A stretch of 64,000 nt of DNA from assembly GCF_023008405.1 (NCBI RefSeq), contig NZ_CP095376.1:2938001-3002000 (forward strand), in the 5' to 3' direction. The notes below the pieces were generated by a model, which made no database searches, had not been told where the DNA came from, and was given only the letters and a program-made list of their open reading frames with translations. Of the stretch, positions 43,718 to 50,841 are shown one piece after another; the first letter of the stretch is position 1, and each line of letters starts with the position of its first letter. A program made the translations under genes and the position numbers. Source of the stretch: Amycolatopsis sp. FBCC-B4732. Lineage in GTDB: Bacteria > Actinomycetota > Actinomycetes > Mycobacteriales > Pseudonocardiaceae.

Positions 43718-44080
43718 TCAGCCCGGCATCTTGTCGAGGAAGCCGTGCACCTTGGCGATCTTCCCCTCCCGGAGTTCGACGACGTCGAACCCGATGGCGA
43801 CCGGCTCCGCCGCCCCGGGCGCCCCGAGGTACCACTGGAACCGCGCGAGGTCGTGGTGCGCGTCGGGCTCGGCCGGCAGGCTGAAGGCGAGCCCGCCGAA
43901 CTGCGCCTGCGCCCCGGCGACGAACTGGTCGATCCCGTCGTGCCCGGCGACCGCCCCGAGCGGATCGGTGTAGCCGGCGTCGGCGGTGAAGACGTCGGCG
44001 ATGAGGGCCCGCCGCTTGTCGCCATCGGTCTCGTTCCAGACGGCGATGTACTGCTCGACGAGGCCACGGACGTCACTCAT
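43718..44080 (-). CDS. SnoaL/NTF2-like domain protein
   Basis: 120 residues from the ATG at 44078-44080 (AAAGGAACC upstream). The NTF2-like cone fold is visible in LVEQYIAVWNETDGDKRRAL, DVFTADAGYTDPLGAVAGHD and VVELREGKIAKVHGFLDKMPG. Members include polyketide cyclases, isomerases and many unassigned small proteins. It is divergent from the MmyB-type regulator gene. The ATTAC-N7-GTAAT dyad at 44162-44178 lies about 80 bases upstream of its start, suggesting that this regulator controls it. The substrate is unknown. Confidence 0.88.
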   Translation of the reverse strand: MSDVRGLVEQYIAVWNETDGDKRRALIADVFTADAGYTDPLGAVAGHDGIDQFVAGAQAQFGGLAFSLPAEPDAHHDLARFQWYLGAPGAAEPVAIGFDVVELREGKIAKVHGFLDKMPG

Positions 44081-44161
44081 GGTGGTTCCTTTCGTTGGGG
44101 GACAACGGCTTCCGTCGTCCGGCGCTGAGACCCACTCTGACGCCGCGGCGGCGGCCCGTCG

Positions 44162-44178
44162 ATTACGCGGCAGGTAAT
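44162..44178. promoter_or_regulatory. ATTAC-N7-GTAAT dyad, site 1
   Basis: ATTAC and GTAAT are separated by seven bases (GCGGCAG), 82 bases upstream of the NTF2-like gene start. It shares half-site and spacing with the dyad at 44331-44347, which implies one regulator, most simply the adjacent MmyB-type protein. The rest of the 302-bp divergent region (44081-44382) shows no convincing gene. Confidence 0.55.
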
Positions 44179-44323
44179 GCGGTGGCCTTCCGTCGCACGT
44201 TTCGCGAGATTCGCCGCGTGGAGGTGATCGATGCCGAGGCGCCGGCGGGAACCGAGGACCCGGCCGAAGAGGAGGTCTGCGGCCTGATGGACCGGCTCAC
44301 CGGCTGGTGCCACTCGTCGTCCC

Positions 44324-44354
44324 GGCTGCCATTACCCCCGAAGTAATGGCAGCC
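44324..44354. promoter_or_regulatory. Perfect 12-bp dyad before MmyB-type regulator, site 2
   Basis: GGCTGCCATTAC (44324-44335) and GTAATGGCAGCC (44343-44354) are exact inverted arms with a seven-base centre, ending 28 bases before the GTG at 44383. The inner ATTAC-N7-GTAAT matches site 1. This is a probable autoregulatory operator. Confidence 0.65.
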
Positions 44355-44382
44355 ACCCCGTGATCGCCGTAGCGTCGCTCGC

Positions 44383-45192
44383 GTGACGACTACGGTGCAG
44401 GCGGCCGCGCGGCAGCGGCCGGTGGGTGAGCTGCTGCGGGAATGGCGGGACCGGCGGCGGATCAGCCAGCTCGACCTCGCGATCTCGGCGGACGTCTCCA
44501 CCCGCCACCTCAGCTTCGTGGAAACCGGCCGGTCCAAGCCGAGCCGGGATATGGTGCTGCGCCTCGGCGAGCACCTCGAAGTCCCGCTGCGCGAACGCAA
44601 CCGGCTGCTGCTCGCCGCCGGGTACGCGCCCGCCTACACCGAGAACGCCTTGGGGGACCCCGGGATGGACGCCGTCCGCCACGCCGTCCGGCAGCTGCTC
44701 GCCGGGCACGAGCCGTACCCGGCCGCCGTCGTCGACCGGAACTGGGACCTCGTCGACGCCAACGCCAGCATCGGGCTCTTCGTCGCCGGGATCCCGCCCG
44801 AGCTGACCACCAACGTGCTGCGCGCGACGCTGCACCCCGACGGCATGGCACCGCACATCCTGAACCTGGGGGAGTGGCGCGCCCACCTGCTCGGCCGGCT
44901 GCGGCGCCAGGTCGGCCAGACCGCGGACGCCGGGCTCGCCGAACTCCTGGACGAGCTGCGCGGCTACCCGTGCGACCAGCCGGTGCCCGAGGTGGAGGTC
45001 CCTGGACCGGGTGACATCTTCGTGCCGCTGAAGTTCCGCCACGAGGGCACCGACCTCACGTTCTTCAGCACGGTGGCCACGTTCGGCACCCCGCTGGACA
45101 TCACCGTCGCGGAACTGGTGATCGAGTCGTTCTACCCGGCCGACCCGGCGACGGCGGCGCATCTGCGCGAGCGGGCCGCGTCGGTGGGATGA
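44383..45192 (+). CDS. XRE-family regulator with MmyB-like ligand-binding domain
   Basis: 269 residues, start GTG at 44383. The N-terminal helix-turn-helix is LREWRDRRRISQLDLAISAD, then VSTRHLSFVETGRSKPSRDM, typical of this family. The remainder is the MmyB-like ligand-binding domain: LLLAAGYAPAYTENALGDPG, YPAAVVDRNWDLVDANASIG, and the closing TFFSTVATFGTPLDITVAEL. Such regulators usually repress a divergent enzyme gene; here the NTF2-like gene is divergent and two matching dyads lie between. The ligand is unknown; fatty acid has been proposed for one structurally known member. Confidence 0.9.
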   Translation: MTTTVQAAARQRPVGELLREWRDRRRISQLDLAISADVSTRHLSFVETGRSKPSRDMVLRLGEHLEVPLRERNRLLLAAGYAPAYTENALGDPGMDAVRHAVRQLLAGHEPYPAAVVDRNWDLVDANASIGLFVAGIPPELTTNVLRATLHPDGMAPHILNLGEWRAHLLGRLRRQVGQTADAGLAELLDELRGYPCDQPVPEVEVPGPGDIFVPLKFRHEGTDLTFFSTVATFGTPLDITVAELVIESFYPADPATAAHLRERAASVG

Positions 45193-45235
45193 TGGGGAGC
45201 ACCCGCGCAGCATCCGAAGTGAGGATCACCGGTTG

Positions 45236-46015
45236 ATGGCCGTCCCGCCTTCGCTCGCCCTGTCCGACGGAATCCGCATCCCCCAGCTGTTGTTCGGTGT
45301 CTCGGGCCTGTCCGCGGCCGAAACCGGCCGGGCCGTCCGCATCGCTCTCGACACCGGTTACCGCGGGATCGACACCACGCCCGGTACCGAGACGGCGGTC
45401 GGCACCGCCCTCGCCACGGCGGACGTGCCCCGCGAAGAACTGTTCGTCAGCGTCAAGGTGCCCGCGCAGGGCTACGACACCGCCCGCCGCGCCGCCGACG
45501 AGGCGCTGGCCGCGTTGCAGCTCGAACAGGTGGACCTGTGCCTGCTGGACGGCACGAAGGGCGCCTTCCCCGACACCTGGCGCGCGCTGAGCCGGCTGCG
45601 CGCCGACGGCCGCGTCCGTGCGGTCGGCGTGGCCGGGTTCGGGGTCGCCGAGCTGCGCCGGCTGATTGACGCGACCGGGGCGGTCCCCGCCGTCAACCAG
45701 GTCGAGCTGCACCCGTGGCTGCAGCAGCTGCCGCTGCGGGAGTTCCACGCCGAGCGGGGCATCGTGACGGCCGCGTCCAGCCCGGCCGCGAACGCCGGGC
45801 TGCTGGCCGCCGAGACGGTCACCGCGCTCGCGGCGAAATACGGCAAGACCCCGGCCCAGATCGTGCTCCGGTGGCACCTGCAGGCCGGCACGGTCGCGGT
45901 GGCGGCGTCGGCGACCACCACCCGGACCCGCGAGCAGTTCGGGATCTTCGACTTCGAGCTGGCCGACGACGACCTCACCGTGGTGGAAGAGCTCGACAAC
46001 GGCACGCGCGTCTAG
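45236..46015 (+). CDS. Aldo/keto reductase homologue with degenerate active site
   Basis: 259 residues from the ATG at 45236 (GTGAGGA upstream). The AKR barrel is recognisable: IPQLLFGVSGLSAAETGRAV, DTGYRGIDTTPGTETAVG, RAVGVAGFGVAELRRL, VNQVELHPWLQQLPLREF, and KTPAQIVLRWHLQAGTVAV. Of the catalytic tetrad, Asp46 and Lys74 remain, but the Tyr in the usual D-T-A-x-x-Y-x-N-E stretch is absent (DTTPGTETAVG, with a short deletion), and the His of the L-I-H-W-P motif is Asp105 (LCLLDGTKG). It is therefore unlikely to be a normal reductase. Its stop TAG is part of the CTAG target duplicated by the insertion sequence that follows. Confidence 0.85.
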   Translation: MAVPPSLALSDGIRIPQLLFGVSGLSAAETGRAVRIALDTGYRGIDTTPGTETAVGTALATADVPREELFVSVKVPAQGYDTARRAADEALAALQLEQVDLCLLDGTKGAFPDTWRALSRLRADGRVRAVGVAGFGVAELRRLIDATGAVPAVNQVELHPWLQQLPLREFHAERGIVTAASSPAANAGLLAAETVTALAAKYGKTPAQIVLRWHLQAGTVAVAASATTTRTREQFGIFDFELADDDLTVVEELDNGTRV

Positions 46016-47054
46016 AGCCTGTTTCGATGTGCTGACCAGCCGATCGCTGTGCAGTAACGACGGTTCGGCGTGTCGTGGATCGAATAGACGAGGTCTCCGG
46101 TAGATCGATCAACGACCAAGAAGATCGAGAACACCGGAGACCTCGTGGCCAGCCTAACGGCGACGGGCGAGCTGACCTGACCGACGCGCAGTGGGCGATC
46201 CTGGAACCACTGCTGCCCGTCGGCAAGAAACCAGGCCGCCCACCCACATGGACAAAGCGCCAGCTTCTGGACGGCATCCGCTGGCGGGTCCGCGTCGGTT
46301 CGCCCTGGCGTGACGTTCCACCCGCATACGGTTGCTGGCAAACCGTCTATGGCCTGTTCCGGCGCTGGCAGCGCGCCGGTGTGTGGGCGGTGATCCTGGC
46401 CGCGTTGCAAACCCGGGCGGATGCTGCCGGGCTGATCACCTGGGACGTCAGCGTCGATTCCACGATCAACCGGGCCCACCAGCACGCGGCGGGTGCCCGC
46501 GTCGAGGGCGACCTGCAGAAAGAACCGCCGGGTGGTGTCGGCGAGCCCGAGCCGGCCGATCACGCGTTGGGCCGGTCGCGGGGTGGTTGGACCACCAAGC
46601 TGCACCTGGCCACCGAGCAAGGTCAAAAGCCACTCTCGCTGCTGGTGACCGCGGGGCAGTGAGGTGACTCACCGCAGTTCGAGGCTGTATTGGCCGGGAT
46701 TCACGTCGCCCGCGCCGGCGGCGGACGGGCCAGGACCCGACCGGATCGGGTTCTGGCGGACAAGGCCTGCAGTTCCCGCGCCAACCGGGCCTACCTGCGG
46801 CGGCGCGGGATTGCCTGCACGATTCCCCAGCCCGCCGACCAGATCCGGCATCGCCGCAACCGCGGCCGGGTAGGTGGCCGGCCGCCCGCGTTCGACCCGA
46901 AGATCTACAAGCAACGGCATGCGGTCGAGTGCGGCATCAACCGGCTCAAACGCAACCGAGGCGTCGCCACACGGTTCGACAAGCTCGCAGTGCGCTACGA
47001 AGCGACCGTGCACGTCGCGGCGATCAACGAGTGGCTACGCCATTGAAACAGGTC
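46016..47054 (+). mobile_element. IS5-family insertion sequence, 1,039 bp
   Basis: The left end AGCCTGTTTCGATG (46016-46029) and the inverted right end (GACCTGTTTCAATG on the minus strand, 47054-47041) are imperfect terminal repeats. CTAG flanks both ends (46012-46015 and 47055-47058), a four-base target duplication as used by IS5-type elements. The single transposase frame inside carries a DDE domain but is broken by a stop codon. An inner hairpin (GAGGTCTCCGGT with ACCGGAGACCTC, about 46089-46145) lies near the left end. The element separates two genes whose stop codons both lay in the CTAG target. Confidence 0.85.
46075..47046 (+). pseudogene. IS5-family transposase with in-frame stop
   Basis: The recognisable protein begins at ADLTDAQWAILEPLLPVGKK and runs through RWRVRVGSPWRDVPPAYGCW, then WDVSVDSTINRAHQHAAGAR (first Asp), [20 protein letters not shown] (second Asp) and [20 protein letters not shown] (Glu), so all three DDE residues are present. 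At 46660-46662 a TGA sits where relatives have Arg (GQ-stop-GDSPQF); the frame after it is the same, so this is a nonsense change, not a frameshift. The true start is uncertain: GTG 46075 is in frame, but a later start is likely. The element is probably not autonomous unless the stop is read through. Confidence 0.85.
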
Positions 47055-48809
47055 CTAGGTGGACTTGATCCCGGCGGCGGCGAAGTCGGCCTGCTGGGCG
47101 GGCTGCTCGAGGTACTCGCGGAAGGTCTGGGCGGCGCGCAGCACGGTGTCGTCGATGCCCTGGCCGGAGAGGCCGACGAACGGGTAGTCCGCCGAGCGGG
47201 CGTTGGCCACCGACTGCGCGGCGGAGCCGATCATCTCCGGCTTCTTGGTGGTCAGCTCGCTGACCCAGTACGACGACTCGGGCAGCCAGGCGGCGGGCAG
47301 CCCGCCGATGGAGTCCAGGTTGGCCCGGCCGACCAGCGCGTCGAGCACCTGCGACGACGGCTTGGCCTCGATCATCACGTGCACGCACTGCCCGTGCACG
47401 ACGGTGGCCGCCTGGTTCCACCGATCCGCCGCGGCGGTGAGCGGCTTCTGCACGCTCGGCGTGACGACGATCCGCATGTGCGAGGTACCGCCGGAGCAGC
47501 TGGCGGCCTGCGCCTCGGCGCGGTTGTTGAGCTCGCTGTCGGCCCAGTTCCACCCGACGATGCCGAGCCCGATCAGCGCGGCGAGCACGAGACAGGCGAT
47601 CGGCCAGGTGGCGATCCGGCGCCGCGGCGCCTTCTTGCCGACGATCCGGTGCGAGCCGGTGGCCTCGCCCTTCCCGAGCGTCCGGTGCGAGCCGGTGGCT
47701 TCACTGCGCTTGGGTGGGGCGGTGTTCTCGCTGGTCTCGGTGCTTTCGGCGCGCCGCTTGGCGCGGGTGGACCCGCCGCGGGTGAGGGTGCGGGCGGAGT
47801 CGGCCGGCTCGGTGCGCGTGGCGGCGAGGTAGTCGCCTTCGTCGGGCCGGGTGATGACCTCGGTCCGTTCGGCCGCGCTTTCGGCCTTCCGGGCGGCGCG
47901 GGACGAGCCTCGCCGGGTGGTGGTGCGGGGACCGGCGGCCTGGGTTCCGCCGCTCGCTTCGGCGTCGGCGCGGCCGACCGCCGGATAGGCACCGGACGCT
48001 TCGCCCCGGCGGGAGGCAGGTTCACGACGTGCGGTGATCGGGTAGTCGCCGGACGCTTCGCCACGACGGGCACCGGACGGTTCGTCGCGACCGACGGCGG
48101 GGTACGCGCCGGATCGCTCGCCACGCCCGGTGGCCGGGTACACGTCGGTGACGTCGTTGCGCGCGGAAGCGGGGTAGGCGCCGGAAGCCTCGCCACGGCC
48201 CACGGCGGGATCGTTGCGGCCGGCGGCGGGGTAAGCACCGGAGGGGTCGTTGCGTCCGGCGGCCGGGTACGAACCGGAGGCCTCACCGCGGCCCACAGCG
48301 GGGTAAGCGCCACTGGCTTCGCCGCGCCCGGCGGCCGGGCGGGCGGCGGTGGGGTCGTTGCGTCCGGCGGCCGGGTAGGTACCGGAGGCCTCGCCACGGC
48401 CCACGGCCGGATAGGCGCCGCCGGCTTCGCCGCGCGCGGCGGCGGGGTCGTTCCGGCCGGATGCGGGGTAGGCGGAGGGGTCGTTGCGACCGGCGGCCGG
48501 GTACGAACCCGACGCCTCGCCGCGGCCCACGGCCGGGTAAGCGCCGCTCGCCTCACCGCGCCCCGCGACCGGGTACGCACCAGAAGCCTCGCCGCGGCCG
48601 GGAGCGCGGGAGCCGGTGGGCCGGCCCGCGATCCCGAAGGCCTCCGAGATGGAGCTGCGCTTGGGCTTCCGGACAGCACCCGAAGCCTCGCTGCGGCCCT
48701 CGACCGGGTGTGAACCGGAGCTCTCACCGCGGGGAGTCCCCGGGCGCGAAGTGCGGTCCTGAGGGTGCGGCACCGGCTCCTCGTCCCGGTAGTGTCGCCC
48801 CATCGTCAT
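47055..48809 (-). CDS. Membrane-anchored solute-binding-like protein with long low-complexity N-terminal repeat
   Basis: 584 residues. Residues 71-282 are about 20 units of 8-12 residues of the type GRGEASGAYPAV, alternating with GRNDPSAYPAA-like units, a disordered, charged, Ala/Gly/Tyr/Pro-rich cytoplasmic tail. A basic stretch and one membrane helix follow (TWPIACLVLAALIGLGIVGW, residues 401-420). The extracytoplasmic domain (residues 430-584) starts MRIVVTPSVQKPLTAAADRW and resembles the substrate-binding half of binding-protein/VWA proteins, but stops early, without the VWA part. Its stop codon TAG lies in the CTAG that borders the insertion sequence. The function is unknown; the tail may scaffold or be phosphorylated. 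Confidence 0.75.
   Translation of the reverse strand: MTMGRHYRDEEPVPHPQDRTSRPGTPRGESSGSHPVEGRSEASGAVRKPKRSSISEAFGIAGRPTGSRAPGRGEASGAYPVAGRGEASGAYPAVGRGEASGSYPAAGRNDPSAYPASGRNDPAAARGEAGGAYPAVGRGEASGTYPAAGRNDPTAARPAAGRGEASGAYPAVGRGEASGSYPAAGRNDPSGAYPAAGRNDPAVGRGEASGAYPASARNDVTDVYPATGRGERSGAYPAVGRDEPSGARRGEASGDYPITARREPASRRGEASGAYPAVGRADAEASGGTQAAGPRTTTRRGSSRAARKAESAAERTEVITRPDEGDYLAATRTEPADSARTLTRGGSTRAKRRAESTETSENTAPPKRSEATGSHRTLGKGEATGSHRIVGKKAPRRRIATWPIACLVLAALIGLGIVGWNWADSELNNRAEAQAASCSGGTSHMRIVVTPSVQKPLTAAADRWNQAATVVHGQCVHVMIEAKPSSQVLDALVGRANLDSIGGLPAAWLPESSYWVSELTTKKPEMIGSAAQSVANARSADYPFVGLSGQGIDDTVLRAAQTFREYLEQPAQQADFAAAGIKST
47964..48599 (-). repeat. Coding tandem repeat, about 20 degenerate units
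   Basis: The DNA for residues 71-282 of the protein above repeats units of about 24-36 bases, such as CCACGGCCCACGGCCGGATA-like blocks on the plus strand, in degenerate tandem array. Unit length stays a multiple of three, so gain or loss keeps the frame. It is likely to vary in copy number between strains. Confidence 0.75.
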
Positions 48810-48928
48810 CCTTTCGAGGGTGAGCGCATGACAAGCACGCGCTGCGATGCAACCAAACCGTTATCACCCTAACAGGTGAGTATCGGAGAGAGAATAATCT
48901 GACTCACAGTTGCACGTGCCGCGGGTGG

Positions 48929-49801
48929 TCACCTGACCAGGCGATGGCAATGCGCAATCAGGCGATGACGCACCGGTGCCGCCCGGCGGGCGAACGAAGC
49001 CTGGGCGCGGGCGTATTCGGCCCTTCCTTCAGCCGTTTCGATGCGCACCGGCCGGTAGCCGAGCGCGGCCAGGTCGTACGGGCTGGCCCGCATGTCGAGC
49101 TCGCGGATCTCCACCGCCAGCTCGAAGCAGTCCGCCACCAGCTCCGCCGGCACGAACGGGTCCAGCTTGTACGCCCACTTGAACAGATCCATGTTCGCGT
49201 GCAGGCACCCGGGCTGCTCCGACGAGACCTGCGTCTCCCTCGACGGCGTCAGCTCGTTGCGCGGCCGCGCCGGGTCGGTGAAGAAGCGGAACGCGTCGAA
49301 GTGCCCGCAGCGGATGTCGAGCGATTCCACGACGGCGTCGGTGCCGCCCGAACCGAGCCGCAGCGGGACCTGGTTGTGCCGCACCGAATCCGCCGGCTCG
49401 CGGTAGACCATCGCCCACTCGTGCAGCCCGAAGCAGCTCAGCCGCGGCGCGCGGGACGCCGTCGCGGTCAGCAGGGCGAGGACGAACTCCGCCGTCTGCG
49501 CCTTCCCCGGCGTGAAGCCCGCGGGGTCCAGCACGACGCCGTCGCCGGTGAGGACGTAGCCCTTGCGATCCAGGAAACGCGCCGCCGCGGGCCCGGCGAG
49601 CGCCACGCCGGGCCCGGGCTGCCACCGTTCGAGGTGCGACGGCCGGTACGAGTAGTAGGTGAACAGGAAGTCCAGCACCGGGTGCTTCTCGCCGCGCGAA
49701 CGGCGCTCCTGGTGCGGCCCGGTCCACCGCCGCATCCGCTCGACGTGCGCCGCCTCCCGGGCCAGCCAGTCCGGTTCGGCGAGCACTTCGACGTCGGTCA
49801 T
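48929..49801 (-). CDS. Conserved protein usually annotated as 3-methyladenine DNA glycosylase
   Basis: 290 residues from the ATG at 49799-49801, overlapping the CBS-domain gene stop by four bases (ATGA). HPVLDFLFTYYSYRPSHLERW, LSCFGLHEWAMVYREPADSV, CGHFDAFRFFTDPARPRN and EQPGCLHANMDLFKWAYKLDP are strongly conserved in actinobacteria and cyanobacteria. Databases often name this family 3-methyladenine DNA glycosylase, but I see no helix-hairpin-helix or other glycosylase motif, so that name is uncertain. The conserved His/Cys/Asp residues (GCLHANMDLFKW) suggest an enzyme or metal site. It is coupled to two CNNM/CBS genes. Confidence 0.75.
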   Translation of the reverse strand: MTDVEVLAEPDWLAREAAHVERMRRWTGPHQERRSRGEKHPVLDFLFTYYSYRPSHLERWQPGPGVALAGPAAARFLDRKGYVLTGDGVVLDPAGFTPGKAQTAEFVLALLTATASRAPRLSCFGLHEWAMVYREPADSVRHNQVPLRLGSGGTDAVVESLDIRCGHFDAFRFFTDPARPRNELTPSRETQVSSEQPGCLHANMDLFKWAYKLDPFVPAELVADCFELAVEIRELDMRASPYDLAALGYRPVRIETAEGRAEYARAQASFARRAAPVRHRLIAHCHRLVR

Positions 49802-50841
49802 GCGCCCACGTGCGTGCCGTCGCGGACCGTGCCCACGTACTCCTCCACGAGGTCCTCGAGCGCGACGACGCCGACGGCGCCGCCGCTCGGGTCGAGGGCC
49901 CGCGCCAGGTGGCTGCCTTCCTTGCGCATCGCCGAGAGGGCGACGTCGAGGCGGGAGTCGGCGCGCAGCTCGGTGAGCTGGCGCGTCTTGCCGGACGGTA
50001 CGAGCGTCGCCGGGTCCTGCCCGGCCAGGTCGAGGACGTCCTTGACGTGGATGTAGCCGGTCAGGCGACCGTCGTCGGTGCAGACCGGGAACCGCGAGAA
50101 CCCGGTGGACGACACCGCCCGCTCGACGTCGCCGAGCGTCGGCGCGCACGGCAGCGTCGTCAGCTCGGCGGTGGGCACCAGCACGTCGGCGACCGTCTTC
50201 TGCGTCGAAGACAGCGTCTGCGCGAGCCGCTGGTGCTCGGACTGGTCCAGCAGACCCTCCCGGCGCGACTCGCTGAGCAGCTCGGCCAGCTCGTCGGACG
50301 TGTAGGCCGTCTCCAGCTCGTCCTTCGGCTCGACCTTCACCGCGCGCAGCAGCGAGTTCGCGACGAAGTTCAGCAGCCAGATGAACGGGTTGGCCAGCTT
50401 GACCCACCCCACGTGCACCGGCACCAGCCACAGCGCGAGCCGCTCGGGCTCGGCGATGGCGAGGTTCTTCGGCACCATCTCGCCGATCAGCACGTGCAGC
50501 ACGGTGATGAACGCCAGCGCGATGGCGAACGAGACCGCGTGCAGCAGCGCCTCGGGCAGGCCCAGCAGGTCGAAGAACGCCGACAGCCGGTGCGCGATCG
50601 CCGGCTCGCCGAGGCGGCCGAGCAGCAGCGAGCAGATGGTGATGCCCAGCTGCGCGCCGGCGAGCATCAGCGAGACGTGCTTGCTCGCGTTGATGACGAT
50701 CTTCGCGCGTGTCTTTCCCTGCTCCAGCAGCGCTTCCAGCCGGTCGCGCCGCGAGGAGATCAACGTGAACTCCGCGCCGACGAAGAAGGCGTTGGCCAGC
50801 AGCAGGACCACGACGAGGGCGATGTTCAGCCAGTCGCTCAC
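49798..50841 (-). CDS. CNNM/CBS-domain membrane protein (hemolysin family), shorter paralogue
   Basis: 347 residues, start GTG overlapping the upstream gene by four bases. A DUF21/CNNM transmembrane domain (NIALVVVLLLANAFFVGAEF; AGAQLGITICSLLLGRLGEP; LIGEMVPKNLAIAEPERLAL) is followed by a CBS pair (residues about 205-330). The C-terminal CorC_HlyC domain of the longer paralogue is missing. CNNM proteins are linked to magnesium or cobalt export. It pairs with the longer gene upstream, a duplication found in many actinobacteria, perhaps forming a heterodimer. Transport is inferred from family. Confidence 0.9.
   Translation of the reverse strand: MSDWLNIALVVVLLLANAFFVGAEFTLISSRRDRLEALLEQGKTRAKIVINASKHVSLMLAGAQLGITICSLLLGRLGEPAIAHRLSAFFDLLGLPEALLHAVSFAIALAFITVLHVLIGEMVPKNLAIAEPERLALWLVPVHVGWVKLANPFIWLLNFVANSLLRAVKVEPKDELETAYTSDELAELLSESRREGLLDQSEHQRLAQTLSSTQKTVADVLVPTAELTTLPCAPTLGDVERAVSSTGFSRFPVCTDDGRLTGYIHVKDVLDLAGQDPATLVPSGKTRQLTELRADSRLDVALSAMRKEGSHLARALDPSGGAVGVVALEDLVEEYVGTVRDGTHVGA

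Noticed and set aside
44095..44346. Possible 83-aa (or 42-aa) protein in the divergent region before the MmyB-type gene.
   Set aside because: It would cover both dyads, has no ribosome binding site or family match, and its C-terminus is made of operator sequence.
47964..48599. Short regularly repeated DNA that could suggest a CRISPR array.
   Set aside because: Units are degenerate, contiguous, keep one reading frame and encode a repeat peptide; there are no unique spacers or cas genes.
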